12,965 nucleotides of DNA from NCBI GenBank assembly GCA_003833135.1, contig QZLH01000705.1, forward strand, positions 28,587 to 41,551, written 5' to 3'. The DNA comes from Oehlia diaphana. Taxonomy: Eukaryota; Glomeromycota; Glomeromycetes; Glomerales; Glomeraceae. The stretch's first letter is position 1. Each line of letters opens with the position of its first letter. A program made the position numbers and the translations under genes. The notes beneath the pieces were generated by a model. It was not told where the DNA came from, did not search any database, and saw only the letters and a program-made list of their open reading frames with translations. Of this stretch, positions 1 to 8,783 are shown piece after piece.

Positions 1-80
1 ATATTAACTATCAAATTTTATATATATGTAATTAAATAATATTTTTTCTTATTTATTATAATATAAAAGATACTGAACTA

Positions 81-135
81 ATAATAGTTTGGTATTTTTA
101 TATATAAAATCGCAAAAAAATACCAAACAATTATT
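81..135. repeat. Imperfect inverted repeat (hairpin)
   Basis: TTTGGTATTTTT at 88-99 is answered by its exact reverse complement at 116-127, with a 16-nt spacer. The pairing continues imperfectly outwards (AATAATAG against CAATTATT). It may be the end of a decayed element or a folded RNA segment; no partner is visible. Confidence 0.6.
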
Positions 136-141
136 ATAGTT

Positions 142-306
142 AAAAGTGTACACCTAAATTTTCTTTATTATAAAATAAGTGTACAACAAAGCTTTTTTTT
201 CACTGACTATAAGTGTATGACAAAAGTAGCTACACATGATCGCCCAAAAAGGAAATTTGTACCACAGTATGATGAAACTTTTCAAAATTTTTTAAAAGTG
301 TACGAC
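142..306 (+). repeat. Four degenerate copies of an AAGTGTAYRAC motif
   Basis: The motif (A)RTAAGTGTACRAC-like recurs at 142-153, 175-187, 209-221 and 294-306. The first three are spaced 33 and 34 nt apart, the fourth lies 85 nt further on. The last two fall inside the small open frame at 217-348. They could be decayed terminal or subterminal repeats of a mobile element or a binding-site array; the sequence does not decide. Confidence 0.4.
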
Positions 307-1252
307 ATGGTTCTTAATAGTGTATTCCAGGGTCTTTGTGATCAATAATTCAATTTTATATAATAATATTGCCATGATATAGTGATCTTTCTCCAATTAA
401 AGAAATCATTTAAAAGACAAAATAGGATCTTCACCAAAGAATGGATTAATTATAATTCTCTTGACATCATCACCAGCGAAAAACTATCAAAAATCCAGGG
501 ATCATGTATTAAAAAATGCAACTTTATCTACCAACGGTGGACATACAACAGCGAAATTACCTTAAGTTATATTCTCTGAACACGCTTCCATATACGCAAT
601 GTCAACTACTTTCTGACGATAATGAACACATAGACCTTTGTAGAATACATAGAGATTTTTGTCATAATTTATTGATCAAATACAAACACATATTGTATGA
701 CACCATCAAAGATATTAATGACGCTCCTTTGCCTTCTTTAATGGAAATAATTGATAATTCACCTATGTTTTCAGCTAATTTGAACACTACTCTTTCCAAA
801 AATCATCCACTTTATTTGTTAATACATCATTTAACCCCTAAAAACCTATCTTGTATATTTATAAATTTTGTACGAAAGGAAAAAGCTCGTTATTAGGCTT
901 TTTACTCTTTCATGAACTGTATCACATCAGAGATAGCTTATATATGGAATAATAGATGCCAACATTTCAAAGAATGGGAAAAACTATCAGGATCTCCATA
1001 AGGAAAAAGAAAACTTACCGCAAGCGATACTTCCAGTATGTCCCTATTCAGAGTGGATCTGATGGTTCTGCTTCTTAAGTAAAAGCAAGGGCTGTTTGCC
1101 ACGCTAACATTAACCACCATTCTTCATCTCTCCTGTATGACCGTTTGAGGGTACTACACAACCCTACGGTACACATCAGATGGATATCGAATAACTTTTT
1201 ACATTTGGGATCATGGGAATCCCATAGGGATAACTTTTTTTTGATAATATAG
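217..1252 (+). pseudogene. Decayed transposon-like protein gene (frame-broken)
   Basis: Coding-like peptide text runs across several frames. ATG at 217 opens 43 codons to a stop at 346-348. After further stops the same frame reads again from about 382 to 579 (text such as KEWINYNSLDIIT, IYQRWTYNSEITL). The frame starting at 516 takes over with 126 codons, stops at 894-896, and continues in phase (IAYIWNNRCQHFKEWEK) to a stop at 999-1001. A shift then leads to a third frame from about 1001, broken by TAA at 1076-1078 and readable (HNPTVHIRWISNNFLHLGSWE) to TAG at 1250-1252. The run of aromatic, basic and Cys/His residues resembles C-terminal parts of repeated retroelement-type ORFs in AM fungi, but no reverse transcriptase or transposase catalytic motif is visible. 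The relic status is clear (several stops, at least two frameshifts); the element class is inference. Confidence 0.55.
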
Positions 1253-1337
1253 ATTTATTTTCTTTTTTCTATTTAATCACGAGAACTATTTTAATCACGA
1301 GACCCATCATTTAGATAGTTTAATTTTTATGTCACTC

Positions 1338-1420
1338 CTATTGTATAATCTTTCCCAGCTTTAGGCTGATTAGTTCCGCAAACTGCTCCCGTTTCTCTTC
1401 ATCTTCAAGATCAGATATAA
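1338..1420 (-). pseudogene. Short coding-like relic, acidic C-terminal fragment
   Basis: On the minus strand about 26 codons read SDLEDEEKREQFAELISLKL and on to a TAG at 1338-1340. Codon use and the amphipathic acidic/leucine pattern look protein-coding, but the frame runs upstream into low-complexity TTTTTA repeats with no start or credible splice acceptor. It is probably the tail of a lost gene or transposon ORF; no family recognised. Confidence 0.3.
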
Positions 1421-1529
1421 AAATAAAAATAAAATATTTTTATTTGTGAAACTAGTTTTATTATTTTCATAACGTAAAATGTTAAGTTTTAATAATTAAT
1501 AAATTATTTTTTTTTAAGACAAAAGTTTA

Positions 1530-2745
1530 ACTACTATTAAGCAAAGAGACTGGAGAATTTAATGGTATGTTTAAATGAAATACTGTATATATTTATTATA
1601 TTTTTAACTAACTATTATTTTTATAGATACAATTCCAGTTTTGGATTAAATCTCATTTTTGTGATCCTCGATCTCCAATTCCAATTTATGAAGAATTTTC
1701 TTACGACATGGTTACTAAAAAATTATAACTGATCAGCAGCTCATAGCTAACGAACATTATTGTTCCTAAGATTGCTTGCCAAAACCTAGGGGTTTAGGCA
1801 AGATGGCGTTTTGCCGAAAAGCGAAATTCTGCTGAAACTATATTAAAATTATATCAAAAAACTGGCAAAACTCTGGAGAAAGGTGAAACTGCCAAAACTT
1901 ATTATAAATGCCAAAACTGCTAAAATTCTGCCGAAACTATAATAAATCTATAGTAAAATTTTGATGAAACTAATTGTAAGATTTTGAAGAGATTTAGACA
2001 AGCAACCTTAATTGTTCCATGGTATAAAAATTAGTTATAATCCTCAATGGTTTATTAATGGGAATAGTAATTTTTGTTTATTTAGTTGTGGTATGTGTGG
2101 TATAATACAAAATGGTGATCAAGGAAAGTATAGTAGATTTAACGGAAGTAAGTACTGATCTTTTTTAAATAGAGAGAGTGGAATTGAAAGTCAGTCTTTT
2201 TTAGAAAAAAATTAATTATTATTTATTATTTTTTATTTTAGGAATATGGTTTGCTAATAATTCTGCCATATTATTGGGTTATTGTGGTTTATCAACTTCT
2301 AGAACTATGTTTAATTCTCCTTTTTCTTCTAAAAATTCTTACTCATCTGTATGTAGAATAATTTAGCCATAATTAGTAAGTCTTTTTAAGTATAAAATAA
2401 AATAATATAAATTATAAATTATATATCAAGGTCAAAAACGTTCGATTATTGCACAATTAGTACAAACCTTAGAAGAAAATGGTAAATTTGAAATTTTTTA
2501 ATAGAAAGGTTAAAATTTAAATTTCTGGATTAGAAAGATTAGAAGGACTCAGAGGATTGCTTAAGTAATTCTTTATGGGAATTGCTTCAATTAACGCATT
2601 AAATCCATAACCATCTATTTTAAAATTACCATTTGAGAATTTCCTAACAATAAAAATTTGTCTCAATTAGGGATGGTATTTAATACATAAATCCATTTGT
2701 ATAAATTACCGTATATAGCTTCATTATGTTATTATAATAATAAAA
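1530..2745 (+). pseudogene. Relic of an unrecognised multi-exon gene, interrupted by a MITE
   Basis: Splice signals survive. A 62-nt intron at 1565-1626 has GTATGT, CTAAC branch-like and TTTTATAG signals; a 94-nt intron at 2148-2241 has GTAAGT and TTTATTTTAG. Coding-like text includes QFWIKSHFCDPRSPIPIYEE (1627-1728, ending in a stop) and QWFINGNSNFCLFSCGMCG (2021-2147). Across the second intron, in correct phase, it continues with IWFANNSAILLGYCGLSTSR to a stop at 2364-2366. Further scraps follow at about 2430-2500 (KRSIIAQLVQTLEENG) and 2523-2565. A 244-bp MITE lies inside an exon (1767-2010). In-frame stops near 1726 and 2364 and a frameshift at the insertion point argue for a dead gene. 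I do not recognise the family; the first fragment faintly recalls integrase-region proteins, which I do not press. Confidence 0.5.
1767..2010 (+). mobile_element. hAT-like MITE, copy 1 (forward)
   Basis: The 244-bp element begins TAAGATTGCTTGCC and ends GACAAGCAACCTTA, a 14-bp terminal inverted repeat with two mismatches. It is flanked by the identical octamer ATTGTTCC at 1759-1766 and 2011-2018. An 8-bp target duplication and a Y-A-R-N-G type terminus are hallmarks of the hAT superfamily. There is no coding potential, so it would need a transposase in trans. It carries internal near-repeats (GCTGAAACTATATTAAA and GCCGAAACTATAATAAA) and about 28 bp not present in the second copy. Confidence 0.85.
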
Positions 2746-2990
2746 AAAATTTGCGAATATAAACTATATGGAGATATATTAATTAATTAACCAGTAATAT
2801 CTTAAATTTTAATGTCAACTATATGGTTTTATTAAATTTTAGCGAAAAAAAATTTTTTGTGATAAAAAGTTAAATTATTAATTGATTGATGATCCTTTCC
2901 CAATTAATTGATCAATAAAAGATTAATTGACAAATCTACAAATTTAAATTCTCTATCTACATGTATCATATGATATGATATAAATAGTAG
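2430..2990. other. AT-rich stretch with scattered coding relics
   Basis: Beyond the last readable exon scraps the DNA is A/T-rich with no open frame of note. A short phrase ISGLERLEGLRGLLK can be read near 2523-2565 and then breaks at a stop. Nothing functional is supported here. Confidence 0.4.
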
Positions 2991-2993
2991 AAT

Positions 2994-3150
2994 ATTTGCG
3001 AAATTGTAAAATATTTGCGAATTGCGAAATACTTGCAGAATTGCTGATAATTGCTAATTACGGAATTGCGGATAATTCAACTCCAAAATTTGCAATGTTC
3101 TGCAATACCATAAATCACAATTATTCCGCAATTACCTATTTGCGGCACCA
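2994..3150. repeat. TTGCG-rich block with internal stem
   Basis: The block is built from many variants of (A)TTTGCGAATTG and AATTGCGGATAATT. The left arm 3064-3077 pairs with 3119-3133, its reverse complement apart from one extra base, leaving a 41-nt loop. A 61-codon open frame across it is a by-product of the repeats. The block ends about 20 bp before the second MITE. Confidence 0.45.
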
Positions 3151-3178
3151 TCCTTATCAATATATTATTTATTATAAC

Positions 3179-3394
3179 TAAGAATGCCTGCCTAAACCTC
3201 TTTAAAATTCTACGATTAGTTTCATTAAAATTTTACTATAGATTTATTATAGTTTCAGCAAAGTTTTAGCAGTTTTGCTTTTCTTCAGAATTTTACCAGT
3301 TTTTTAATATAACTTTAATATAGTTTCAGCAGAATTTTGCTTTTTAGTAAAATGCCATTTTATCTAAATCCCTAAGTTTTAGCAAGCAACCTAA
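3179..3394 (-). mobile_element. hAT-like MITE, copy 2 (inverted)
   Basis: This 216-bp stretch is the reverse complement of copy 1 at 1767-2010 over nearly its full length, lacking about 28 internal bp. It starts TAAGAATGCCTGCC and ends GCAAGCAACCTAA. The flanks ATTATAAC (3171-3178) and ATTATAAT (3395-3402) match at 7 of 8 positions, so it is an independent insertion and not the second arm of one large element. Confidence 0.8.
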
Positions 3395-3402
3395 ATTATA
3401 AT

Positions 3403-3785
3403 ATTAATTAAAAAATTCCACTTATTTTTTTTTTTTTTTTTTAAAGACATAAAATATTAATATTTCAGTTTAATATATTGTTTAGATAATTTTATATGTA
3501 TAAATGCTTTTTTCATAAAGAAATAAAAATAAATTTATATAAAAGAAATAATTATTTATAAATATATTAAAAATATTTTATAATATTAGCAATTAACTAA
3601 CTAAATAATATATTTTAATACCAATTTTATTTATATTAATAATAGTATTAATATTAGAAACTTTTATTCAAAATATAAATATAAATATAAATGTATAATC
3701 TACATAAAAATAAAATTTTAATCTTTCTGAAATTGGTTTATTTTTATTTTAAATATATATGACTTTTACTTGAAAATTGTACTAT
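3403..3785. other. AT-rich intergenic DNA, no feature seen
   Basis: A 17-nt T-rich run near 3425-3442 and A/T runs with no open frame, splice signal or convincing repeat. Confidence 0.5.
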
Positions 3786-3787
3786 TA

Positions 3788-4147
3788 CTTTACTAAAAAT
3801 AGCTAATTTTTTGAAATATTTTTATAGACCTAGATACAATGGCTTTCAAAACAATTGTGCAATTATTTTGTAAAATTTTAAAATTATATCAATATTTTTA
3901 AGGTATTTTTGAAATTAAAATATCAAAATAATATCAAAGTTAATTAAATTATAATTATAAAATAATAATAAATATATTAAAAAATTATTGTGATATTATT
4001 TTGAGATATTTTTATAGACCTAGATACAATACAATTACAAAATAATAACAAAAGTATAATAAAAATATTTAATATATTAAATATATTTTAGTAGTATTTT
4101 AAAATTATTACAAAATCATTTTAAAAAATTGGCCATTTTTAGTAAAG
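3788..4147 (+). mobile_element. TA-flanked MITE, copy A
   Basis: The 360-bp element begins CTTTACTAAAAATAGCTAAT and ends with the matching inverted repeat ATTGGCCATTTTTAGTAAAG; both ends abut TA (3786-3787 and 4148-4149). The inverted repeats extend inwards through TTTATAGACCTAGATACAAT, which also recurs internally near 4010-4029. TA flanks fit the target duplication of Tc1/mariner-type elements. No coding capacity. Confidence 0.7.
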
Positions 4148-4294
4148 TATTTTAACAGCTAAGATATTTTTGATATATAAAATTACTATGAATTGCTAAA
4201 GGTGATTATTGCTAGTATCATGTAATTTTTAATATATATAATTTGTTACTTCATATCACACCTTCCTTGTTTCCTGAAAATAAATTACACAATA

Positions 4295-4549
4295 ATTTAC
4301 TAAAAATGATCAATTTTTTGAAATGATTTTGTAATAATTTTAACATATTACAATAATACATTTAATACATCAAAATGTTTTTGTTATACTTTTATTATTA
4401 TTTTGTAATTATATTGTATCTAGATTTATAAAAATAATTCAAAATAATATTTTAATATTTTTGCTATTATTTTATAATTAACTTTGATATTATTTTTTTG
4501 TATCTAGATCTATGAAAATATTTCAAAAAATTAGCCATTTTTAGTAAAG
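4295..4549 (-). mobile_element. TA-flanked MITE, copy B (inverted, internally deleted)
   Basis: Read on the opposite strand, copy A matches this segment along its length: shared text TTTTGTAATAATTTTAA, TATACTTTTATTATTATTTTG and TTGTATCTAGAT occurs in the same order. Copy B is about 105 bp shorter through internal loss. Ends are ATTTACTAAAAATGA and CCATTTTTAGTAAAG with TA outside both (4293-4294, 4550-4551). Confidence 0.7.
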
Positions 4550-4651
4550 TATTCCAAAAAAGGCAATTTAATATATATCAATTATTTAATTTTGGCCAAA
4601 TTAAAAAATCATATAATATTGGTAATAATCGCTACTGATGATAAATAGCAA

Positions 4652-4959
4652 ACTTCTTTGATATATTATAAATAAAATAAATTATTATTAATTTTCTATA
4701 AATAAAAATTTAAAAATATTTATGTATATTATAAGAGTAAATTTAATTCTATTTATTTGTAATTTTTATTACTTTTTTTAAATAAATTACTTTTTATATT
4801 TTTTTACTTCTTTGATATATTATAAATAAAATAAATTATTATTAATTTTCTATAAATAAAAATTTAAAAATATTCATGTATATTATAAGAGTAAATTAAT
4901 TCTATTTATTTGTAATTTTTATTACTTTCTTTAAATGAATTACTTTTTATATTTTTTTT
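4652..4959 (+). repeat. 154-bp tandem duplication
   Basis: Segments 4652-4805 and 4806-4959 both begin ACTTCTTTGATATATTATAA and stay aligned to their ends with only a handful of differences (for example ATTTATG against ATTCATG, and one T deleted after GTAAA). The high identity suggests a recent duplication by unequal exchange or replication slippage. Non-coding. Confidence 0.85.
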
Positions 4960-5200
4960 ATTAGCTGTAACCTATTTGAAAGTTTATTAAAATTATAAAA
5001 AAATGAAAATACAAATATAACTAATTTAACAATTCTAATATTATTAATAATTAAACTATTTGCTATATTAAACATATATACTATCAAATGAATTTAGCTT
5101 TACTAAACCAAAAACTATTTTTGGAAAAACTGGATTAAATTATATAAGTTTTATATTGAAATATTAATTTTGAAAATATTTTTTTTTTATTTTGCAACCA
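4960..5200. other. AT-rich intergenic DNA, no feature seen
   Basis: No open frame, repeat partner or splice-like pattern that I can support. Confidence 0.4.
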
Positions 5201-5269
5201 AATGAAATTTGTAGACAACATTCAACTGTAGAAACTTTTACTGTCTCAAGCAAGATATTTTTAAAGAGG

Positions 5270-5360
5270 ATTATTTCACCCAACTTGGTATTCTTTCATT
5301 GCCATTTCTTTTGCTAGTTTACTTTTGATATCATGAGCAAAGGCTGTATTTAATGATAAA
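5270..5360 (-). pseudogene. Short coding-like relic
   Basis: On the minus strand the frame reads LNTAFAHDIKSKLAKEMAMK and ends in a TGA a few codons later, around 5278. Composition is that of a real helical protein segment, but only some 28 codons are open and no start or splice site is seen. Likely a fragment of a transposon or lost gene. Confidence 0.25.
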
Positions 5361-5943
5361 GTAATTTTACTTTAATTTAATGAAATCAACATATAAAATC
5401 AACTAAAGAATTTATAATTTTTCTAATCCAAGAGTTTGTAAAACAAAAAAGTGGGGTTAGTCTAAATTGTAACGAAGGACTACATAATTGTACGCAAGTA
5501 CCTTCCCGGAACATGACCTTTAAACAGCACTTCGGACTCAATAACTGTTTCCTTTCTTAGTGGTAGGAAAAAAAAGCATGAAATTATTAACATAAATTAC
5601 TATAAATTGCTATAAATTATTTCAAACACTTTCAAACGAGGGTAATATTCAGGGGCCAGCATAATTATGCTAATAATAGAGCGACGATCCATTTCAATGC
5701 ACTTTACGAATAATTGAATTAAAATGTCTTAGATTTAATTCAGGTAAATATGACTGATTCATTATAAATTTATTTTGTGAAAAATTCATTGAAATCAACC
5801 AACGAACTTGCCTATCGAAACGTCAATCATATTCAAATTCATCTCAAAGATGTATGTTATTAAGTTCATGCATAAAAAATAGGGAAAAGTTTCGAAGATC
5901 TCATTCGGGGTAACCAAGTTTCATTAATGTAAAGAAATTATCA
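5361..5943. other. Upstream region of the SMP-30-like gene
   Basis: No open frame. Base composition is less extreme than to the left, as is common near genes. It contains the perfect 14-bp palindrome AGCATAATTATGCT at 5658-5671, a possible dimeric protein-binding site. Confidence 0.35.
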
Positions 5944-5951
5944 TATAAATA
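5944..5951 (+). promoter_or_regulatory. TATA-like element
   Basis: TATAAATA lies 141 nt upstream of the ATG at 6092 and is followed by a pyrimidine/A-rich leader. Because the region is A/T-rich the match has limited weight. Confidence 0.3.
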
Positions 5952-6091
5952 TACGTTTAAAAAAAAATGTATTTCAATACCGAAAAAGTTTTTTTTCTAG
6001 TTCTAATCGATCAAAAAAAAAAAAGACTTTTTTTATTTTTTTAAATTGGAATTTTTTTTAATTGAAACGTAATTTTTTTAAGCACGCAAAA

Positions 6092-7087
6092 ATGAAGTTT
6101 AATATTTTCATAATCCTTACATATGTGATTGCTTCGGTACATTGTGAAAAAATTTTTAACTCAACACCATTTATCACCTCAAAAGACACACAATATGGTC
6201 CTTCAATTGAAGGAGCTTCAGTTAATAAACTTGGGGAAGCATTTGCAACAGATTTTGGTAATTCAACTACCAAAATTGGACAAATCTCACCAGAACAAAA
6301 ACTATATACTGCTTCTCCAATAGTGACAACAAATTTCAATGGTATTAGATTTTTACGTTTAAGTAAAAAAGAAATTGATATGGGTATAAAAAATATAGCA
6401 TTAGTTGCAAATAAAGATGGAGATGTAACAAAAGTTACAGAAATGAATGATGGAACTACCAAACAAGAAATTTTTTGTAAAGATGATACTTTTGTTATAC
6501 CCAATGATCTGGCCCTCTCCGAAACTGGTCGTATATATATATCCGGGCAAAATTTTACCGAGAATACTGTAATTGGTGATGGCGGTCTTTGGATTTGTCA
6601 ACCTGATGGAAGAGCAACCCAACTTATGAAATTTGGGAGGACCAACGGTATTGAACTCTCACCCGATGAAAAAACATTATACTTATCAGAAGCCTTTAAT
6701 ATAGGTTTTACTCCAGTTTCAAATAAAATTTGGAAATTCAAGGTTGACCATAGGACTGGAATGGTTTCTTCACAAGAACTTTTCGTGGACTTTGCAATAC
6801 TTGATGGTACTCAATCAGTTGATGTTGATGGTATGCGCACTGATATTAAAGGAAATCTTTATGTAACAAGAAATGGTGGACAAGAAGTAGTAGTATTCTC
6901 TCCAAATAAAGTAGTTTTGTCAAGGATTAAATTAAATATAAAAAGTGCTTCTAATTTGGAATTGGCTGGAGACAAAGGTAAAACTATGTTTATTGTCGGA
7001 AAATGTTTAGATGATGAAACTAAAGGTTGTGTAGATAAATTCGAAAATAAAATCCCCGGTAAAGCATTCACATTACTTAACCGTTAA
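6092..7087 (+). CDS. Secreted SMP-30/gluconolactonase-like protein
   Basis: Single exon, 331 residues. The first in-frame ATG (AAAAATGAAG context) at 6092 is followed by a signal peptide: a short basic start, then hydrophobic residues 4-16 and a small-residue cleavage region near VHC18. The rest is a six-bladed propeller of the SMP-30/gluconolactonase family, whose members hydrolyse lactones or related esters with one divalent metal. Positions expected to bind metal or substrate are all present: E40 (SIEG), N138 (PNDLAL), N185 (TNGIELSPDEKTLY) and D246 (DGMRTDIKGNLYVT). Blade-type phrases G-RIYIS, DGGLWIC and KTLYLSE recur along 135-260. Its length is normal for the family (about 300 plus a leader). 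Two late Cys (305, 313) could form a disulfide, fitting export. The substrate cannot be told; an extracellular lactonase or a non-catalytic propeller are both possible. It converges with the gene at 7873-10061. Confidence 0.88.
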   Translation: MKFNIFIILTYVIASVHCEKIFNSTPFITSKDTQYGPSIEGASVNKLGEAFATDFGNSTTKIGQISPEQKLYTASPIVTTNFNGIRFLRLSKKEIDMGIKNIALVANKDGDVTKVTEMNDGTTKQEIFCKDDTFVIPNDLALSETGRIYISGQNFTENTVIGDGGLWICQPDGRATQLMKFGRTNGIELSPDEKTLYLSEAFNIGFTPVSNKIWKFKVDHRTGMVSSQELFVDFAILDGTQSVDVDGMRTDIKGNLYVTRNGGQEVVVFSPNKVVLSRIKLNIKSASNLELAGDKGKTMFIVGKCLDDETKGCVDKFENKIPGKAFTLLNR

Positions 7088-7872
7088 ATACGTTAAATTC
7101 AGACTAATAGATTATATAAGATAATATAAAATATTTAATATGATACATTCAATAGAAGGCATTTTCGCTAATTTTAATAGTGGATAATTATTTAATTATC
7201 TACCAAGTTAAATATTTAATGTAACATAGAGAAATGTAACATTTTGGATGGGTTGTCTTTGTACCAATACAATTTTAATAACACGAATAAGATTAATATA
7301 AAAAAACTAAATAATAATTTTTAATATAAACGTAATTATAAATTAATGCCAGGTATCACCAATCCCGATGAAGAAACCATTTTAGTACTTGGTTAAAATA
7401 AATTAGACTAACCTATTTATACAAATGTGCAATAATATGCTAGTATTTTTTTATATTTCACGAAGAATCAGGGTTCATATAATTAAAAATAGTGAGAATT
7501 ATAAATTGTTAATACAGTATTTATTATAGCAAGTAATAATTCGTATTTTATATTTCATTTTAATAAATTCAAACAGCCCTTACATACTGCTTGAAAGTTT
7601 AAATCAGAATATGATAAATTGTAAAAGATAATTGTTTTAATGAAAGTAAAAAGTTAGGCAAAAGTAAGCAAATAAAATCAAAAGCAAATGTAAAAGTGAT
7701 TAATATTGTTACATTTCAACATACAAAAAAAAGTAAAGAATTTCTGTCAAATTAAAATGATTAGGGAATAAAATTAATATTCATCGAATAAATGTTTGTT
7801 GTTTGAAAAAAAAGAAAGAAAAATAAAAGAAAGCTAATATTATCAGATCACGGATCATGATTCATTCTCAAA
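7088..7872. other. Intergenic region between convergent genes
   Basis: It holds the 3' ends of two genes transcribed towards each other. AATAAA at 7397-7402 and 7562-7567 (plus) and its complement at 7520-7525 (minus) are possible polyadenylation signals, weak evidence in such A/T-rich DNA. No open frame above 20 codons is convincing. Confidence 0.4.
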
Positions 7873-8677
7873 TTATTTATTTGATGCCGTAACTTCGCCC
7901 AACATTTCTCTATCTTGAGTTTTAATGTTATCATCTATTGCTCCAATATTACTATCTTTGATATTCAAGTTTTTCTCTTCGTTCGAATTAGTGGATTGTG
8001 AAGTACTTTTATTCGTGGAGTCATCCAAACCTTTTGAAGTAATAGATTGGGAAGTACATTTATTCGTGGAGTCATCCAAACCTTTTGAAGTAATAGATTG
8101 GGAAGTACATTTATTCGTGGAGTCATCCAAACTTTTCGAATTAGTAGATTGTGGAGTACTTTTTTCTGTGGAGTCATCCAAATCTTCTTCACTGCTAGAA
8201 TTTGATTCATTAATTTTCTTGATTGATGTAAGAGTTATAAGTTCGGCCATAGTTTTTGATAACCATTCTTTGGCATTGATTTCGATAATATTATTATTAT
8301 TTTCAATCTGCGAACCATTTATAATTCCATGAGATCTTGCAACAGCACAAGCAGCATCAGGTTGTTGTTTAATAAACTCTTCGATGGCCATTTCAGCCAC
8401 TGATTCTTTTGCGAGATCTTTGGTGGGCTTAAAAGCACCAAAAGTTCTTTTTAAAATTGGTACACGAAGAATAGCACAACATTTATCACTTTTTGACCAA
8501 ACACGAAGAAAATATTCAGTATTAATATATTTACTTATTGAAATGAAAAAGTTTAAAAGATAAAGATCTGAAGGAATTTCCTTTTCTTTTTCTTCTTCTT
8601 GTTGATGTTTTTGTTGTTGATGTTGATGTTGTTGATGCTGATGTTGATTTTGTTGTTGTTGTTGTTGTTGTTGTTGC

Positions 8678-8720
<43 letters not shown>

Positions 8721-8752
8721 GCTGTTGTTGTTGTTGTTGTTGTTGTTGTTGC

Positions 8753-8783
<31 letters not shown>

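Noticed and set aside
938..1120. Minus-strand 60-codon frame
   Set aside because: It opposes the plus-strand relic, whose peptide text is more protein-like and continues beyond it.
2996..3181. Plus-strand 61-codon frame with ILA/IAN repeats
   Set aside because: Produced by the TTGCG-rich repeat block; low complexity and no partner exons.
1767..3394. Reading the two MITE arms as terminal repeats of one 1.6-kb foldback transposon
   Set aside because: Each arm has its own terminal inverted repeats and its own 8-bp target duplication.
6058..6622. Minus-strand frames opposite the SMP-30-like gene
   Set aside because: Antisense by-products; no start context, domain or codon pattern of their own.
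7346..7396. Small frame encoding MPGITNPDEETILVLG
   Set aside because: Sixteen residues only, no splice partners, inside a 3' intergenic region; noted because the text looks protein-like.
7925..8332. Plus-strand 135-codon frame with repeats
   Set aside because: Antisense of the LDDST repeats; the repeated text is inherited from the coding strand.
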